64,000 bases of DNA, taken from positions 173,787 to 237,786 of the forward strand of contig DATHMH010000042.1 of the NCBI GenBank assembly GCA_035487295.1, read 5' to 3'. Origin of the DNA: QIAW01 sp035487295. GTDB lineage: Bacteria > Acidobacteriota > Terriglobia > Terriglobales > Acidobacteriaceae. Below the pieces are notes generated by a model. That model saw only the letters and a list, made by a program, of their open reading frames with translations. It did not search any database and was not told the DNA's origin. Below, one piece after another: positions 1-7,976 of the stretch (the stretch's first letter is position 1; each line of letters begins with the position of its first letter). The translations under genes were made by a program, and so were the position numbers.

Positions 1-1
1 A

Positions 2-169
2 GCCCGGCTGCGCCAGGCCGTACTTTTCTATACTCCCAGTAAAGCGGCCACGTCCACGGCGGAGCTGAGTGAGCGCCTCTTCGAGCTGCCCGAGTTCCAG
101 GCTTTTCAGGAGCGGATAGAACAAGAAATCTACATTTCAACGACGCAACTTCCGTTGAACACAAAATGA
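2..169 (+). CDS. C-terminal fragment of an unidentified protein
   Basis: An open frame enters from outside the window and ends at a TGA at 167-169, giving the last 55 residues of a protein. The visible part is hydrophilic and helix-prone (motif ELSERLFELPEF) with no recognisable domain. It stops just before the VWA-type protein and its stop region is followed by a good ribosome binding site for that gene, so the two are probably co-transcribed. The function cannot be told from this tail. Confidence 0.55.
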   Translation, partial: ARLRQAVLFYTPSKAATSTAELSERLFELPEFQAFQERIEQEIYISTTQLPLNTK

Positions 170-186
170 AGCGTGAGGGCTATGCC

Positions 187-1149
187 ATGCTGCAAACTCG
201 ACGGACGCTTTTAGGCTTGTGCGTCGCGATGTCATTTGCGGTTTGCGCTTCTGGCCAAACGACGCACTACTCTGTATTGTGCAATTTGACGCAAACGTCG
301 AAAGAAACCGCCGCAACGAAGAGATTTGATGTTGCCGTGCCTGGACATAAAGTTTCCGCGGTCGTTGCCAGCGTCACCGAGGGCCCCCGGCGAATCATAG
401 TGCTGCAGGACATCAGCGGTAGTATGGGTCAACATAACGCACAAAGGATATCTTTGGAAGCTGTTAAAGACGTTGTGGAATCTTCTCCGCCAACCGATCA
501 ACTCGCCCTGGTTGATTTCAACGCTGACACTTACATCGACATTGATATGAGCAATGTGGATTTGTTTTCAAAGGCACTCAGCGACCCCAATTTGGGCGCA
601 AAGATAAAGCCAAAAGGCAGGACTGCGCTCTTTGATTCTGTCGCAAAATCGGCCGCTTATTTGGAAAAAAGTCCACATGAAGGCGACAGTATTTTGGTCA
701 TTTCTGATGGAGACGACAATGCGAGCAAGCTCAATGCTGAAAAATTGAGGGAACGCCTGCTCGCTTCAAAAATCCGCCTTTACGTATTGATGCTTACTGG
801 TCACAGTCAATTTCTGATGGAACAAAACAGCAGGTCAGAGTTCTTGCACCTTGTGGTTGACACTGGCGGGGCATTCCTGGGGGCTGACCCTTTGAACAAA
901 CTTTTGCTAAACCATGGAGGGTCTGGCCAGGTCATACCAGTTTATGACGCAAGCCCGACGGCGCTCGCAACGATCCGGCAGAACGTCGAAGAACTGCATA
1001 AACTTATCGAGAAAGGATACAAAATGGAATTTGATCTAGATGCTCCCCTCACGAAGAGCACGAAGTTGAATGTATCTGCACTCGATCAACACGGGAAACC
1101 GGTTGAAGGATTGCAGTTGTTCTGTCCGAAATATATCAATGAAAACTGA
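187..1149 (+). CDS. Secreted VWFA-domain protein (acidobacterial VWFA-related type)
   Basis: A 320-residue protein beginning with a signal peptide (about 1-24, hydrophobic core LLGLCVAMSFAVCA, probable cleavage after ASG). A von Willebrand A fold follows. The metal-ion-dependent adhesion site is visible as DISGS (Asp75, Ser77, Ser79), with a conserved Thr in GRTALFDS and an Asp in ISDGDDN. Such domains bind protein partners through a divalent metal. Many Acidobacteria carry families of secreted proteins of this type whose targets are unknown. I chose the ATG at 187 because GAGGG lies seven bases upstream; an in-frame ATG at 166 overlaps the stop of the upstream gene and would add seven charged residues ahead of the signal peptide. 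The C-terminal third has no recognised domain. Confidence 0.8.
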   Translation: MLQTRRTLLGLCVAMSFAVCASGQTTHYSVLCNLTQTSKETAATKRFDVAVPGHKVSAVVASVTEGPRRIIVLQDISGSMGQHNAQRISLEAVKDVVESSPPTDQLALVDFNADTYIDIDMSNVDLFSKALSDPNLGAKIKPKGRTALFDSVAKSAAYLEKSPHEGDSILVISDGDDNASKLNAEKLRERLLASKIRLYVLMLTGHSQFLMEQNSRSEFLHLVVDTGGAFLGADPLNKLLLNHGGSGQVIPVYDASPTALATIRQNVEELHKLIEKGYKMEFDLDAPLTKSTKLNVSALDQHGKPVEGLQLFCPKYINEN

Positions 1150-1157
1150 GCATTCGT

Positions 1158-1646
1158 TCACGATCGGATCTTCAGTTCGATCACCTCGCTCACGATCTTC
1201 CCTTCCTGAATCCTGAGACGGCCCACGGCGACCGGCAGCTTGAACCGCCGGGGGCCGGCGCTGCCGGGATTGAAATACAAGACTTCATCGCGCCACTCCT
1301 GCTTCGGCTGATGGGTGTGGCCTGAAATCACAGCGGCAAATCCAGCGGCTTTGGGGTTCAGATCGAGTTCGTTCAAATTGTGCAACACATAAATGCTGAT
1401 GTTTCCCACTTCGAGAACGTTACTGGCGGGAATTTTTCGCGTCCAGGGCTCGCGGTCTACGTTCCCGCGCACGGTTGTCAGGGGCGCAATGGCAGCCAGT
1501 TTGGCCAGAATCGCCGCGTCGCCAATGTCGCCGGCATGAATGATGTAATCGGCGCCTTGCAGCGCCGCAATTGCTTCAGGACGCAGAAGCCCGTGCGTAT
1601 CAGAGATGACAGCAATGGTCCAGGTCGTTTTGGAGTTCAAAACCAT
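1158..1646 (-). CDS. YfcE/MJ0936-type metallophosphodiesterase
   Basis: A 162-residue calcineurin-like phosphoesterase of the small YfcE/MJ0936 family, which hydrolyses phosphodiesters with Mn or Ni. The di-metal motifs are all present in order: SDTHG near residue 15, HAGDIGD near 39, RGNVDREPW near 60 and SGHTHQP near 110, with a downstream NPGS that is typical of the family. Length matches the family. No signal peptide is present, so it is cytoplasmic. It is convergent with the VWA gene eight bases away and diverges from the OmpA gene, so it appears monocistronic. The natural substrate is not known for this family in general. Confidence 0.9.
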   Translation of the reverse strand: MVLNSKTTWTIAVISDTHGLLRPEAIAALQGADYIIHAGDIGDAAILAKLAAIAPLTTVRGNVDREPWTRKIPASNVLEVGNISIYVLHNLNELDLNPKAAGFAAVISGHTHQPKQEWRDEVLYFNPGSAGPRRFKLPVAVGRLRIQEGKIVSEVIELKIRS

Positions 1647-1852
1647 GCTTCATATATTCTGCTACCGCACCCCAGGCTTTGCATCCTGGCATGGCTGGAG
1701 CAAACTTGGGACTATATCCGGTGATCCGTGAAATCCGCGGTAAACAGTTAAAAACGGCATTGCTTCCCCGCCCTCGGGTTATATACACTCTTTGACACCG
1801 ACCACCGCGTCTAATGCACACCTCACGAAGTAAAAACCAGGGAGAAAAGCGT

Positions 1853-3409
1853 ATGCGGCATGTCACTCGTTTGAAAAATGTCACATTGAATTTGCTGTCA
1901 GGCCTGCTCGTTCTTGGTTCGTTGCCCGCAAAGGCGCAGCAGCAGCAATCTGGCGCGGTAATACAAATCAACGTCTCGCGCAATATTCAGACCGTAAACT
2001 ACTGGGCGCGCGGCTCTACGAAGGTCAATTTCATTGGGACCGCTTTGCTGCCCCGCGCCGAAGGCCGCGCCACCGTCGAGAGCACCGGAGGCGCCCTGGC
2101 CATCGACGCCGAATTCAAGGGACTTGCGCCGGCTTCGACCTACGGCCCCGAATATCTCACCTACGTGTTGTGGGCGATCACGCCGGAAGGGCTGGCCAAC
2201 AATCTGGGCGAGATCCAGGTGCATGACAGCAAGAGCAACCTGAAGGCCAGCACCAAGCTGCAGACCTTTGGCATGATCGTGACCGCTGAACCTTATTTCG
2301 CGGTCACTTTTCCCAGCGATCAAGTTGTGATGGAAAACTCCGCCCGTTCCGACACCAAGGGCGCGGTAGATTCAGGAAACGCCAAGTTCGAATTGCTGCA
2401 GCGCGGGCGCTACTCTGATGCCCACCTTGAGGCTTTCCAGTTCGATCCCAAAGTGCCGCTTGATCTGTACCAGGCGCGCAACGCCCTACGCATTGCCAAG
2501 TGGCAGCAGGCCGACCAGTATGCTCCGGAATCGTTCGGTAAAGCGCAAGATGCGCTGAACCGCGCCGAAGATTATCAGAAGAGAAAGCAAAAACAGGCGC
2601 TGGCCACGACCGCACGTGAGGCTGTGCAGATGGCTGAAGACGCTCGCAACATTTCGGTCAAAAGGCAGGATGAAGAACGAATCGCCAAAGAGCAGCGCGA
2701 AGCACAGGAGCGTGAAGCCGCCGCCAAGGCCGCGCAGGAAGCCGAAGCCGCCAAGCGCGCTGAGGCCGAAGCGGCTGCCGCCAAAGATGCAGCTGCCCGC
2801 GCCCAGGCAGAAGCCCAGGCCGCCAAAGACGCGCAAGCCCGCGCCGAAGCCGAAGCCGCAGCAGCCAAAGAGGCGCAGGCGCGCGCCCAGGCCGAGCAGG
2901 AGCAAAAAGCCGCCCAGGAGCGCGAGCAGCAGGCGCAGCAAGCCGCCGCGCAAGCCGAACACGAAAAGCAGGAGCTGCGCGCCAAGCTGCTCGACCAATT
3001 CAACCGCGTGCTGCCCACGCGAGATTCGCAACGGGGATTGGTGGTCAATATGGGAGACGTGCTGTTTGATATTGGCAAGGCAAACCTTCGTCCGGCGGCG
3101 CGTGAGGCGCTGGCCAGGCTCTCGGGCATCGTGCTCAATTATCCGCAGTTGAAATTGGCGGTCGAAGGGCACACCGATAACACCGGCAGTGATGAATTCA
3201 ACCAGACCCTTTCGGAAAAACGCGCGGGGTCGGTCCGTGATTATCTGGTGACACAAGGCCTGACCGCAGATTCAGTCACGGCCACTGGCCTGGGGAAAAC
3301 CGACCCTATCGCCGAGAACACGACTGCAGCCGGCCGGCAGAAAAACCGGCGGGTTGAAATCATCGTCTCAGGAGAGGTGATCGGCAGCCAGATCGGGGCG
3401 ACGCAGTAG
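1853..3409 (+). CDS. OmpA-family peptidoglycan-binding protein with long Ala/Glu/Lys coiled coil
   Basis: A 518-residue envelope protein. Residues 1-29 form a signal peptide ending PAKAQ. Residues 30-200 form an unassigned beta-rich domain. Residues about 215-370 are an Ala/Glu/Lys/Gln-rich repetitive segment that should form a long coiled coil. Residues about 390-510 are an OmpA C-terminal domain with GHTDNTGSDEFNQTLSEKRA and NRRVEI, which bind diaminopimelate peptidoglycan. No beta-barrel is present, so it is probably a periplasmic or lipoprotein-like linker. The start at 1853 has GGAGAAAA four bases upstream and a clean signal peptide; an in-frame ATG at 1814 would add 13 polar residues. 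The coiled-coil DNA is GC-rich and repetitive, which creates long spurious frames on the other strand. Confidence 0.87.
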   Translation: MRHVTRLKNVTLNLLSGLLVLGSLPAKAQQQQSGAVIQINVSRNIQTVNYWARGSTKVNFIGTALLPRAEGRATVESTGGALAIDAEFKGLAPASTYGPEYLTYVLWAITPEGLANNLGEIQVHDSKSNLKASTKLQTFGMIVTAEPYFAVTFPSDQVVMENSARSDTKGAVDSGNAKFELLQRGRYSDAHLEAFQFDPKVPLDLYQARNALRIAKWQQADQYAPESFGKAQDALNRAEDYQKRKQKQALATTAREAVQMAEDARNISVKRQDEERIAKEQREAQEREAAAKAAQEAEAAKRAEAEAAAAKDAAARAQAEAQAAKDAQARAEAEAAAAKEAQARAQAEQEQKAAQEREQQAQQAAAQAEHEKQELRAKLLDQFNRVLPTRDSQRGLVVNMGDVLFDIGKANLRPAAREALARLSGIVLNYPQLKLAVEGHTDNTGSDEFNQTLSEKRAGSVRDYLVTQGLTADSVTATGLGKTDPIAENTTAAGRQKNRRVEIIVSGEVIGSQIGATQ

Positions 3410-3867
3410 AGTTGATCGGCTTTTAGCGTTGGCTATGTCTGCCGGTTTGAGTAGTTGGGGGGTGGGGGGGTTACTAAGTAACCTGATTTTTTATTTAAGT
3501 TATTTATAATCAATAATATACGGATGGGTTACTAAGCAGTGTGAAGCAGTCTGCCGGGGAGGATCTGCGGCCCAAAACTGATGTTGCGGATTCTCACGAA
3601 TCGCGATCAGGGGCCAACGAGTTTTCAAAGAGCTGAGGGTTTGCTACTCACGTGCGCTTGCGCCTGTCACGGCGCTCACGTGGGGAGGCCCTCCGCATTC
3701 TGAATGCGTCCGATACACTTCCAGGACAATGATGGCATAGAGTGGCTAAAAGTTTAACCATCTGATATCACTTGTGATTATTTTGGGCTAAATAGACTGC
3801 CAGTCAGATTAATAATCAGGATTCCCTTATCGAAAAACCCGTCCTAGTCTCTATGACGCTGTGGCAT
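3410..3867. other. Intergenic stretch without recognisable gene
   Basis: Between the OmpA gene and the inverted-repeat element I see no open frame with coding character. The stretch holds a G-run (GGGGGGTGGGGGGG near 3457-3470), the small palindrome described separately, and AT-rich sequence toward its right end. Nothing further can be supported. Confidence 0.5.
3469..3493 (+). terminator. Possible terminator of the OmpA gene
   Basis: The palindrome GGTTACTAAGTAACC (3469-3483) can fold into a six-base-pair stem with a three-base loop and is followed by TGATTTTTTATTT. It lies 60 bases past the OmpA stop. The stem is short, so this is a weak call. Confidence 0.4.
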
Positions 3868-3973
3868 TTTAGGAATTACTGTGGCCGAAAGCTGACTCCA
3901 GTAATCAACCAGTTGCAGCGGCATACTATTTTCTAATTTCTAAATGGTCTGAAAGCAGAAGACCAAGAACCAA

Positions 3974-4024
3974 TTTGTCATCCCGAGCGCAGCCGCGCTT
4001 CGCGGCGGAGTCGAGGGACCTGGG
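3974..4024 (+). repeat. Left arm of 51-base inner inverted repeat
   Basis: This arm starts TTTGTCATCCCGAGCG and ends GAGGGACCTGGG, matching the reverse complement of 4416-4466 at 50 of 51 positions. It contains its own short hairpin (CCGCGCTTCGCGG). It encodes the last residues of the GIY-YIG protein on the minus strand. Related sequence (CCTTCGACTC...CTCAGGATGAC) occurs at 28612-28653. Confidence 0.85.
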
Positions 4025-4361
4025 GTTTCTTCTGCGCCGCGATGATCGCGGCAAAGTCAATGGGTTTTCCCCACTCGCGGCTGAGATCATCCCATTTAGG
4101 ATTCATTGCTTTAATCAGTGCTATTTTCTTTTGGCGACTCCAATTTTTGAGCTGTTTTTCACGACGTATTGCGTCGCGGACATGATGATACTGCTCAAAA
4201 TAAACCAGTCGGCTCAGGTTGTAACGGGCGGTGTAGCTATTCTCGACTATTTTTTGTTTATGCTGATCTGTGCGGCCTACCACGGAGTTGGTTACACCTG
4301 TATAGAACGGACGCCTGGTTGCGTTGGTCAGGATGTAGACGTAATAGGTATGTTCTTTCAT
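3978..4361 (-). CDS. Small GIY-YIG domain nuclease
   Basis: A 127-residue single-domain protein of the GIY-YIG superfamily (YhbQ/UvrC-N-like). The core is visible as YYVYIL near residue 5 and FYTGVT near 18 (the GIY and YIG strands), an Arg in RTDQHK, and the REKQLKNWSR helix typical of the small stand-alone members. Such proteins are predicted metal-dependent DNA nucleases; homologues act in homing or repair. I chose MKEHTYY at 4361 because the domain starts at once; the longer frame adds 17 residues with no homology. The last dozen or so residues (PRLRREARLRSG) are translated from the inverted repeat, so the natural C-terminus was set by the element arm. No operon partner. Confidence 0.82.
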   Translation of the reverse strand: MKEHTYYVYILTNATRRPFYTGVTNSVVGRTDQHKQKIVENSYTARYNLSRLVYFEQYHHVRDAIRREKQLKNWSRQKKIALIKAMNPKWDDLSREWGKPIDFAAIIAAQKKPQVPRLRREARLRSG

Positions 4362-4415
4362 GGAGCGGAATTTTACTCCTTCACTCGGCCGAAGTCTTGG
4401 TAGCGCCGGCAAAAA

Positions 4416-4466
4416 CCCAGGTCCCTCGACTCCGCCGCGAAGCGCGGCTCCGCTCGGGATGACAAA
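4416..4466 (-). repeat. Right arm of 51-base inner inverted repeat
   Basis: The reverse complement of 3974-4024 with a single mismatch. It lies upstream of the GIY-YIG start codon, so it would form part of the leader if transcription starts outside the element. Confidence 0.85.
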
Positions 4467-4785
4467 GTTTGTTGTTCGACCAATTTTGGGAATAGTTTAG
4501 TCTTTCTGGCGCTACAACTATATGGCTTCAGCCACAGTAATTCCTAAACCGCCTTAGCCTAAATGTTCACTTCACAATGCAACCGCCTAACAATACGTGC
4601 CGAAATCAATCCTGAATCGTTTCTAAGAGGCGAGTAATTCCCTCCAAATTGATAGCCCCTATCTAAGGGGTTGTGTCATCAATCACTTACACATTGACCT
4701 TCTTTTGTCCTCCGCTTGACCTGCGGTGCATTGCCGCTTTCGGGCCGCCGCGTCAAAGTCAACCCACGCTGCATGGAGGACTGCA

Positions 4786-5532
4786 ATGCAAAACACAATT
4801 TCACAACGTTCTTTTCCGCAACATTCGTTCGTCGGCTCGGTCACTGAGCTTACCTCAATGAACTTTAAAGACGCCCGCCGCGTCCATACCAGCTTTTCGG
4901 CTGAAGCCGAGCGCAAGGCGCTGGTCTGGCTGGCCAACCGCATGCCTGCCAGGCTCAACTCTGACCATCTCACCGCTCTCGGCCTGATCTCGATGGCGGG
5001 AGCGGGGCTGGCCTACTGGGCGGCGCGCTGGAACAAGTGGGCCCTGCTCGGAGCCATTGCCTGCCTGGCCCTCAACTGGCTGGGTGACAGCCTCGATGGA
5101 ACCCTGGCCCGGGTGCGCGAGTGCCAGCGCCCGCGTTATGGCTTCTATGCCGACCACATTTGCGACGTTTTTGCCGCGCTCTTTCTTTTGGGAGGCATGG
5201 CGCTATCGGGCTATATGACCCCGCTGGTCACGGCCGGGCTGCTGATCGGCTACTACATGCTTTCCATCGAGGTGTTTCTGGCGACCTATACCATCGGGCG
5301 TTTCCAGCTTTCGTTTTTCAAATTCGGGCCGACCGAGCTGCGCGTCGCGCTGGCCATTGGAAATCTGTTTGTTTTATTCAAACCTGTCTCGCACGTTTTT
5401 GGACACGCCTTCAGGCTCTTCGATATCGGCGGAGTGGTTGGCATGCTGGGGATGGTGGGCATCACGATCTTTACCGCCATACGCAATGGCAGGCAGCTTT
5501 ACCACGAAGAACCTATTCCGGAAAGGTTGTGA
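4786..5532 (+). CDS. CDP-alcohol phosphatidyltransferase family protein
   Basis: A 248-residue integral membrane enzyme that would transfer a phosphatidyl group from CDP-diacylglycerol to an alcohol. The signature is complete: DGTLAR, then a nine-residue gap, G, three residues, D, three residues, D (within DGTLARVRECQRPRYGFYAD and the following HICD, near residues 104-127). About six hydrophobic segments surround it. The acceptor alcohol (glycerol phosphate, inositol phosphate or another) cannot be told from the sequence. The start at 4786 follows GGAGGA by five bases; an upstream in-frame ATG at 4726 lacks this. It is followed 79 bases later by a GtrA gene, suggesting a joint role in envelope lipid or glycan assembly. 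Confidence 0.85.
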   Translation: MQNTISQRSFPQHSFVGSVTELTSMNFKDARRVHTSFSAEAERKALVWLANRMPARLNSDHLTALGLISMAGAGLAYWAARWNKWALLGAIACLALNWLGDSLDGTLARVRECQRPRYGFYADHICDVFAALFLLGGMALSGYMTPLVTAGLLIGYYMLSIEVFLATYTIGRFQLSFFKFGPTELRVALAIGNLFVLFKPVSHVFGHAFRLFDIGGVVGMLGMVGITIFTAIRNGRQLYHEEPIPERL

Positions 5533-5611
5533 GCTGCTGGACAAAAATCAAGAGCTAACCACAAAGGACACGAAGGAAGACAAAGGAACGGCAAGATAAG
5601 CCAGCTCACTT

Positions 5612-6061
5612 ATGAAACCACCTCTACAATCAAATCAACCTAATCCGGCCTCCGGCCTCTTCATTCGCTGGATCAAGTTCAACGCCGTGGGAATGCTGGG
5701 AGTTGGGGTACAACTGGCCATGCTCACGTCGCTGACCAACACAGTGGGAGTGCATTATCTGCCTGCTACCGCCTTGGCGGTGGAAACGGCGGTGCTGCAC
5801 AACTTCCTGTGGCATGAGCGCTACACCTGGCGCGACCTTACTCAATCTGCTCAAGGCGCAGGCGGGCTGCACCGACTGCTGCGCTTTCATCTGACCAATG
5901 GATTACTGTCGCTCACCGGCAATGTGCTGCTCATGCGCCTGCTGGCAGGGGTGCTGCATCTGCCGCTGATGGCAGCCAATATTCTATGCATCGTCACCTG
6001 CTCGCTGGCTAACTTCGCCATGAGCCATTCACTGGTTTTTCGCGCTCGGCCGGCTTTGTGA
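5612..6061 (+). CDS. GtrA-family membrane protein
   Basis: A 149-residue protein with four predicted membrane spans, matching the GtrA/DPMS-like family in size and in the features FNAVGMLGVGVQL in the first helix and HERYTWRD in the loop between helices two and three. GtrA proteins help flip or position polyprenyl-linked sugars for glycan decoration. It lies downstream of the phosphatidyltransferase on the same strand and is likely co-transcribed with it. The ATG at 5612 is the first in frame. Substrate unknown. Confidence 0.85.
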   Translation: MKPPLQSNQPNPASGLFIRWIKFNAVGMLGVGVQLAMLTSLTNTVGVHYLPATALAVETAVLHNFLWHERYTWRDLTQSAQGAGGLHRLLRFHLTNGLLSLTGNVLLMRLLAGVLHLPLMAANILCIVTCSLANFAMSHSLVFRARPAL

Positions 6062-6224
6062 AGGCGAGGCGCAATCCTGCAATTGACTATTTGGATTCGC
6101 GCCGCCCTTGGTTCCCGCGCCCTGGCGGGGGCTTTCCCCAAACCGCGTTCCGGCACTAGACTATTTGTGAGTCGGCCTTCTGGTTCCCCCGCGCTCGGTC
6201 CGCATCTCATCAAATCAAGGCGTC

Positions 6225-7178
6225 GTGGAAATTCTCGACCTGCGCCATTTTCGCTCCTCTGATTTGCGCTCTCTTCTGGATGAAGAGTCGCGCGCGTGGT
6301 CGCGCCTGCTTTCCTGGGACTATAGCGGCTCGGCGGAGATGATCCTCCGCTACATGGATGCCCGCATCCTGCCCGGCTATGCCTGGGTGGAAAACAAGCT
6401 GGTGCAGGGATACTCGTTCTTCGTCTACGAGGGCAGCAAAGGCGTGATCGGCGACCTGTTTGTGCATCCCTCGTATTCCGGCTTGGGACAATATTCCATC
6501 GAAGAGCGCCTGCTGGGGCACGTGATTGAGACCCTGCAACAGTCGCCCGGCATCAACCGCATTGAAGCCCAGTTGCTGCTGCATGAGGCGGCGAGCATGG
6601 CGCGTCCGTTTATTGAAGAGGGATTCCGGCGCTATCCGCGGCTGTTTATGGTGCTGCCCCTGAGCCAGGGCTCAGGCAACGGCAACCACTGGAACCAGCG
6701 CCTGCCCGAGGTGGAGTTCCGCAAATGGTCTGACGAAGACTTTCAGGGCACGGCCTCGGTCATCACCACCGCTTACCGCGACCATATTGATTCCGAGATC
6801 AACGACCAATATCGCACCTCGGCAGGCTCGCTGCGCTTTTTGAACAACATCATCCGCTTTCCCGGCTGCGGGCTCTTTGATCCCGAAGCATCGCTGGTGG
6901 CGCGCAGCCGCTCAACCCGCGCCCCCCTGGGCGTGATCCTGTGTTCGCGGGTGCGCAACGATGTAGGCCACGTGACCCAGGTGTGCGTTGCCCCCGAATA
7001 TCGCGGACGCGGCCTGGGCAAGGCGCTGCTCTGCATGGCGTGCGGCGAATTGCAGAAACGCAGTTGCCGCGCGCTTTCACTCACCGTGACGGAAGCCAAC
7101 CTTCCCGCCGTCAACCTTTATAAGCGCATGGGCTTCGCCATTCACCGGATTTTTGATGCTTTTGTTTGGGAAGGATGA
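6225..7178 (+). CDS. GNAT acetyltransferase with two tandem GNAT-like domains
   Basis: A 317-residue protein. The C-terminal half (about 185-315) is a typical GNAT domain with the acetyl-CoA pyrophosphate loop QVCVAPEYRGRGLGKALL and the closing strand NLPAVNLYKRMGF. The N-terminal half (about 1-150) has the GNAT outline (GDLFVHPSYSGLGQYSIEERLL) but a degenerate loop, so it may be non-catalytic. The GTG at 6225 is the start that fits the first strand MEILDLRHF and has AAGG upstream. Substrate unknown; it may modify a protein or small amine. It ends at a repeat cluster shared with convergent genes. Confidence 0.85.
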   Translation: MEILDLRHFRSSDLRSLLDEESRAWSRLLSWDYSGSAEMILRYMDARILPGYAWVENKLVQGYSFFVYEGSKGVIGDLFVHPSYSGLGQYSIEERLLGHVIETLQQSPGINRIEAQLLLHEAASMARPFIEEGFRRYPRLFMVLPLSQGSGNGNHWNQRLPEVEFRKWSDEDFQGTASVITTAYRDHIDSEINDQYRTSAGSLRFLNNIIRFPGCGLFDPEASLVARSRSTRAPLGVILCSRVRNDVGHVTQVCVAPEYRGRGLGKALLCMACGELQKRSCRALSLTVTEANLPAVNLYKRMGFAIHRIFDAFVWEG

Positions 7179-7182
7179 GGGG

Positions 7183-7376
7183 ATTGGGTCATTGGGTCAT
7201 CGGATCATTGGGTCATTTTGGAGAAGTTCGAAGTCAGCAGTTTGATTTGTGATTTACGATTTTCGATTTACGATTTTTGATTTTAAATCGGAAATCGTAA
7301 ATCGTAAATTCGAGATTCAATGATTCAATGACCCGATGAATCAATGATTCAATTCTTCGATTCAATTCTTCAATGT
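7183..7376. repeat. Nested intergenic inverted repeats (GGGTCATTG and GATTTACGATT families)
   Basis: The spacer between two convergent genes is an imperfect palindrome. Outer arms are built from repeats of ATTGGGTCATTGGGTCAT on the left and CAATGATTCAATGACCC on the right. Inner arms are GATTTACGATTT-type repeats meeting their complement AAATCGTAAATCGTAAAT. The right arm runs into the end of the small membrane-protein gene. The same two families recur in other spacers of this window. It could act as a bidirectional terminator or mRNA 3-prime stabiliser. Confidence 0.8.
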
Positions 7377-7558
7377 TTCAGGATCCACAAAAACCAGCCG
7401 CCAACAATAACGCCAACGACAAACCACATAAAAGATTTGGCGCCATAGCGCACTTGTTCGCGCACACCTTCTTTTTGGGTGATCCCAAAAACGATGGAGG
7501 CGCAGAGCGCAAACAGAACAGCGGCGGTGAAGTGAGAGAGTTCCAGGTGTGTGTTCAC
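7370..7558 (-). CDS. Small two-span membrane protein
   Basis: A 62-residue protein with two hydrophobic helices (FTAAVLFALCASIVFGI and FMWFVVGVIVGGWFLWIL). It begins with GTG and overlaps the stop of the DUF6677-like gene upstream by four bases (GTGA), which is strong evidence that it is real and translationally coupled. The function is unknown. The last codons lie in the intergenic repeat. It probably works with its upstream partner in the inner membrane. Confidence 0.72.
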   Translation of the reverse strand: MNTHLELSHFTAAVLFALCASIVFGITQKEGVREQVRYGAKSFMWFVVGVIVGGWFLWILKH

Positions 7559-7965
7559 GATTTTTTCCCGATGGCGATTTGGTGCGCATCTACCGCGCTG
7601 ATGATGTTCAAAAGTCCGGCCACGATGATGAATTTAGTGCCATAGTCGGCGGCGGCGATGTTAATGGCGCCCTGGCCCCAATCCATGGTTCGGCCCAGCA
7701 TGTAGAGGCCGCCCGAGCCGATGTCGCCCACAAAGCCGAGCATCTCGAGCACGTCTCCGGTATTGGGCGTGTAGATATGGCCCTGCATCATCAGCCCGAG
7801 AAAGAACATGACAGAAACGGAGATCAGGAGCAGCAGCCCGCGAATCCATTTTTTCTGGATCAGGTGACCGGCGCCGGGGACCAACCACCCCACCAGCGGG
7901 GCCACAATGCCCATCATGTTTATAGGATATTCCTGCGTATTGATTTTTTCCGATGCGGTGGCCAT
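7555..7965 (-). CDS. DUF6677-like four-span membrane protein
   Basis: A 136-residue membrane protein. A short cytoplasmic head is followed by MMGIVAPLVGWLVPGAGHL, a second helix GLLLLISVSVMFFLGLMMQG and a C-terminal hydrophobic pair. The VPGAGH(L)IQKKW motif resembles small TM2-like or DUF6677 proteins found in Acidobacteria; the family name is a recollection, not a search result. Function unknown. It lies 12 bases after the M24 peptidase stop and is coupled to the small membrane protein downstream, forming a three-gene operon. Confidence 0.72.
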   Translation of the reverse strand: MATASEKINTQEYPINMMGIVAPLVGWLVPGAGHLIQKKWIRGLLLLISVSVMFFLGLMMQGHIYTPNTGDVLEMLGFVGDIGSGGLYMLGRTMDWGQGAINIAAADYGTKFIIVAGLLNIISAVDAHQIAIGKKS

Positions 7966-7976
7966 GATTGTCGAGA

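Larger units (their letters stand above)
3868..4548. mobile_element. Nested inverted-repeat element carrying a GIY-YIG nuclease gene
   Basis: A 681-base unit bounded by a perfect 18-base inverted repeat (3868-3885 TTTAGGAATTACTGTGGC; complement at 4531-4548). Inside it lies a second, 51-base inverted repeat with one mismatch (3974-4024 against 4416-4466), flanking a single gene for a GIY-YIG nuclease. The sequence between the outer and inner repeats is also partly inverted-repeat but more degenerate. The architecture resembles a small palindromic mobile unit with its own nuclease. No transposase, no target duplication that I can identify, and no other complete copy is present in the window, so mobility is inferred. 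Confidence 0.55.

Noticed and set aside
2486..3256. 256-codon Leu/Gly/Phe-rich minus-strand frame
   Set aside because: Mirror of the repetitive Ala/Glu/Lys coiled-coil codons of the OmpA-family gene.
4169..4462. 97-codon plus-strand frame ending in the same residues as the GIY-YIG protein
   Set aside because: The shared C-terminus comes from the inverted-repeat arm; the rest is antisense to the nuclease gene.
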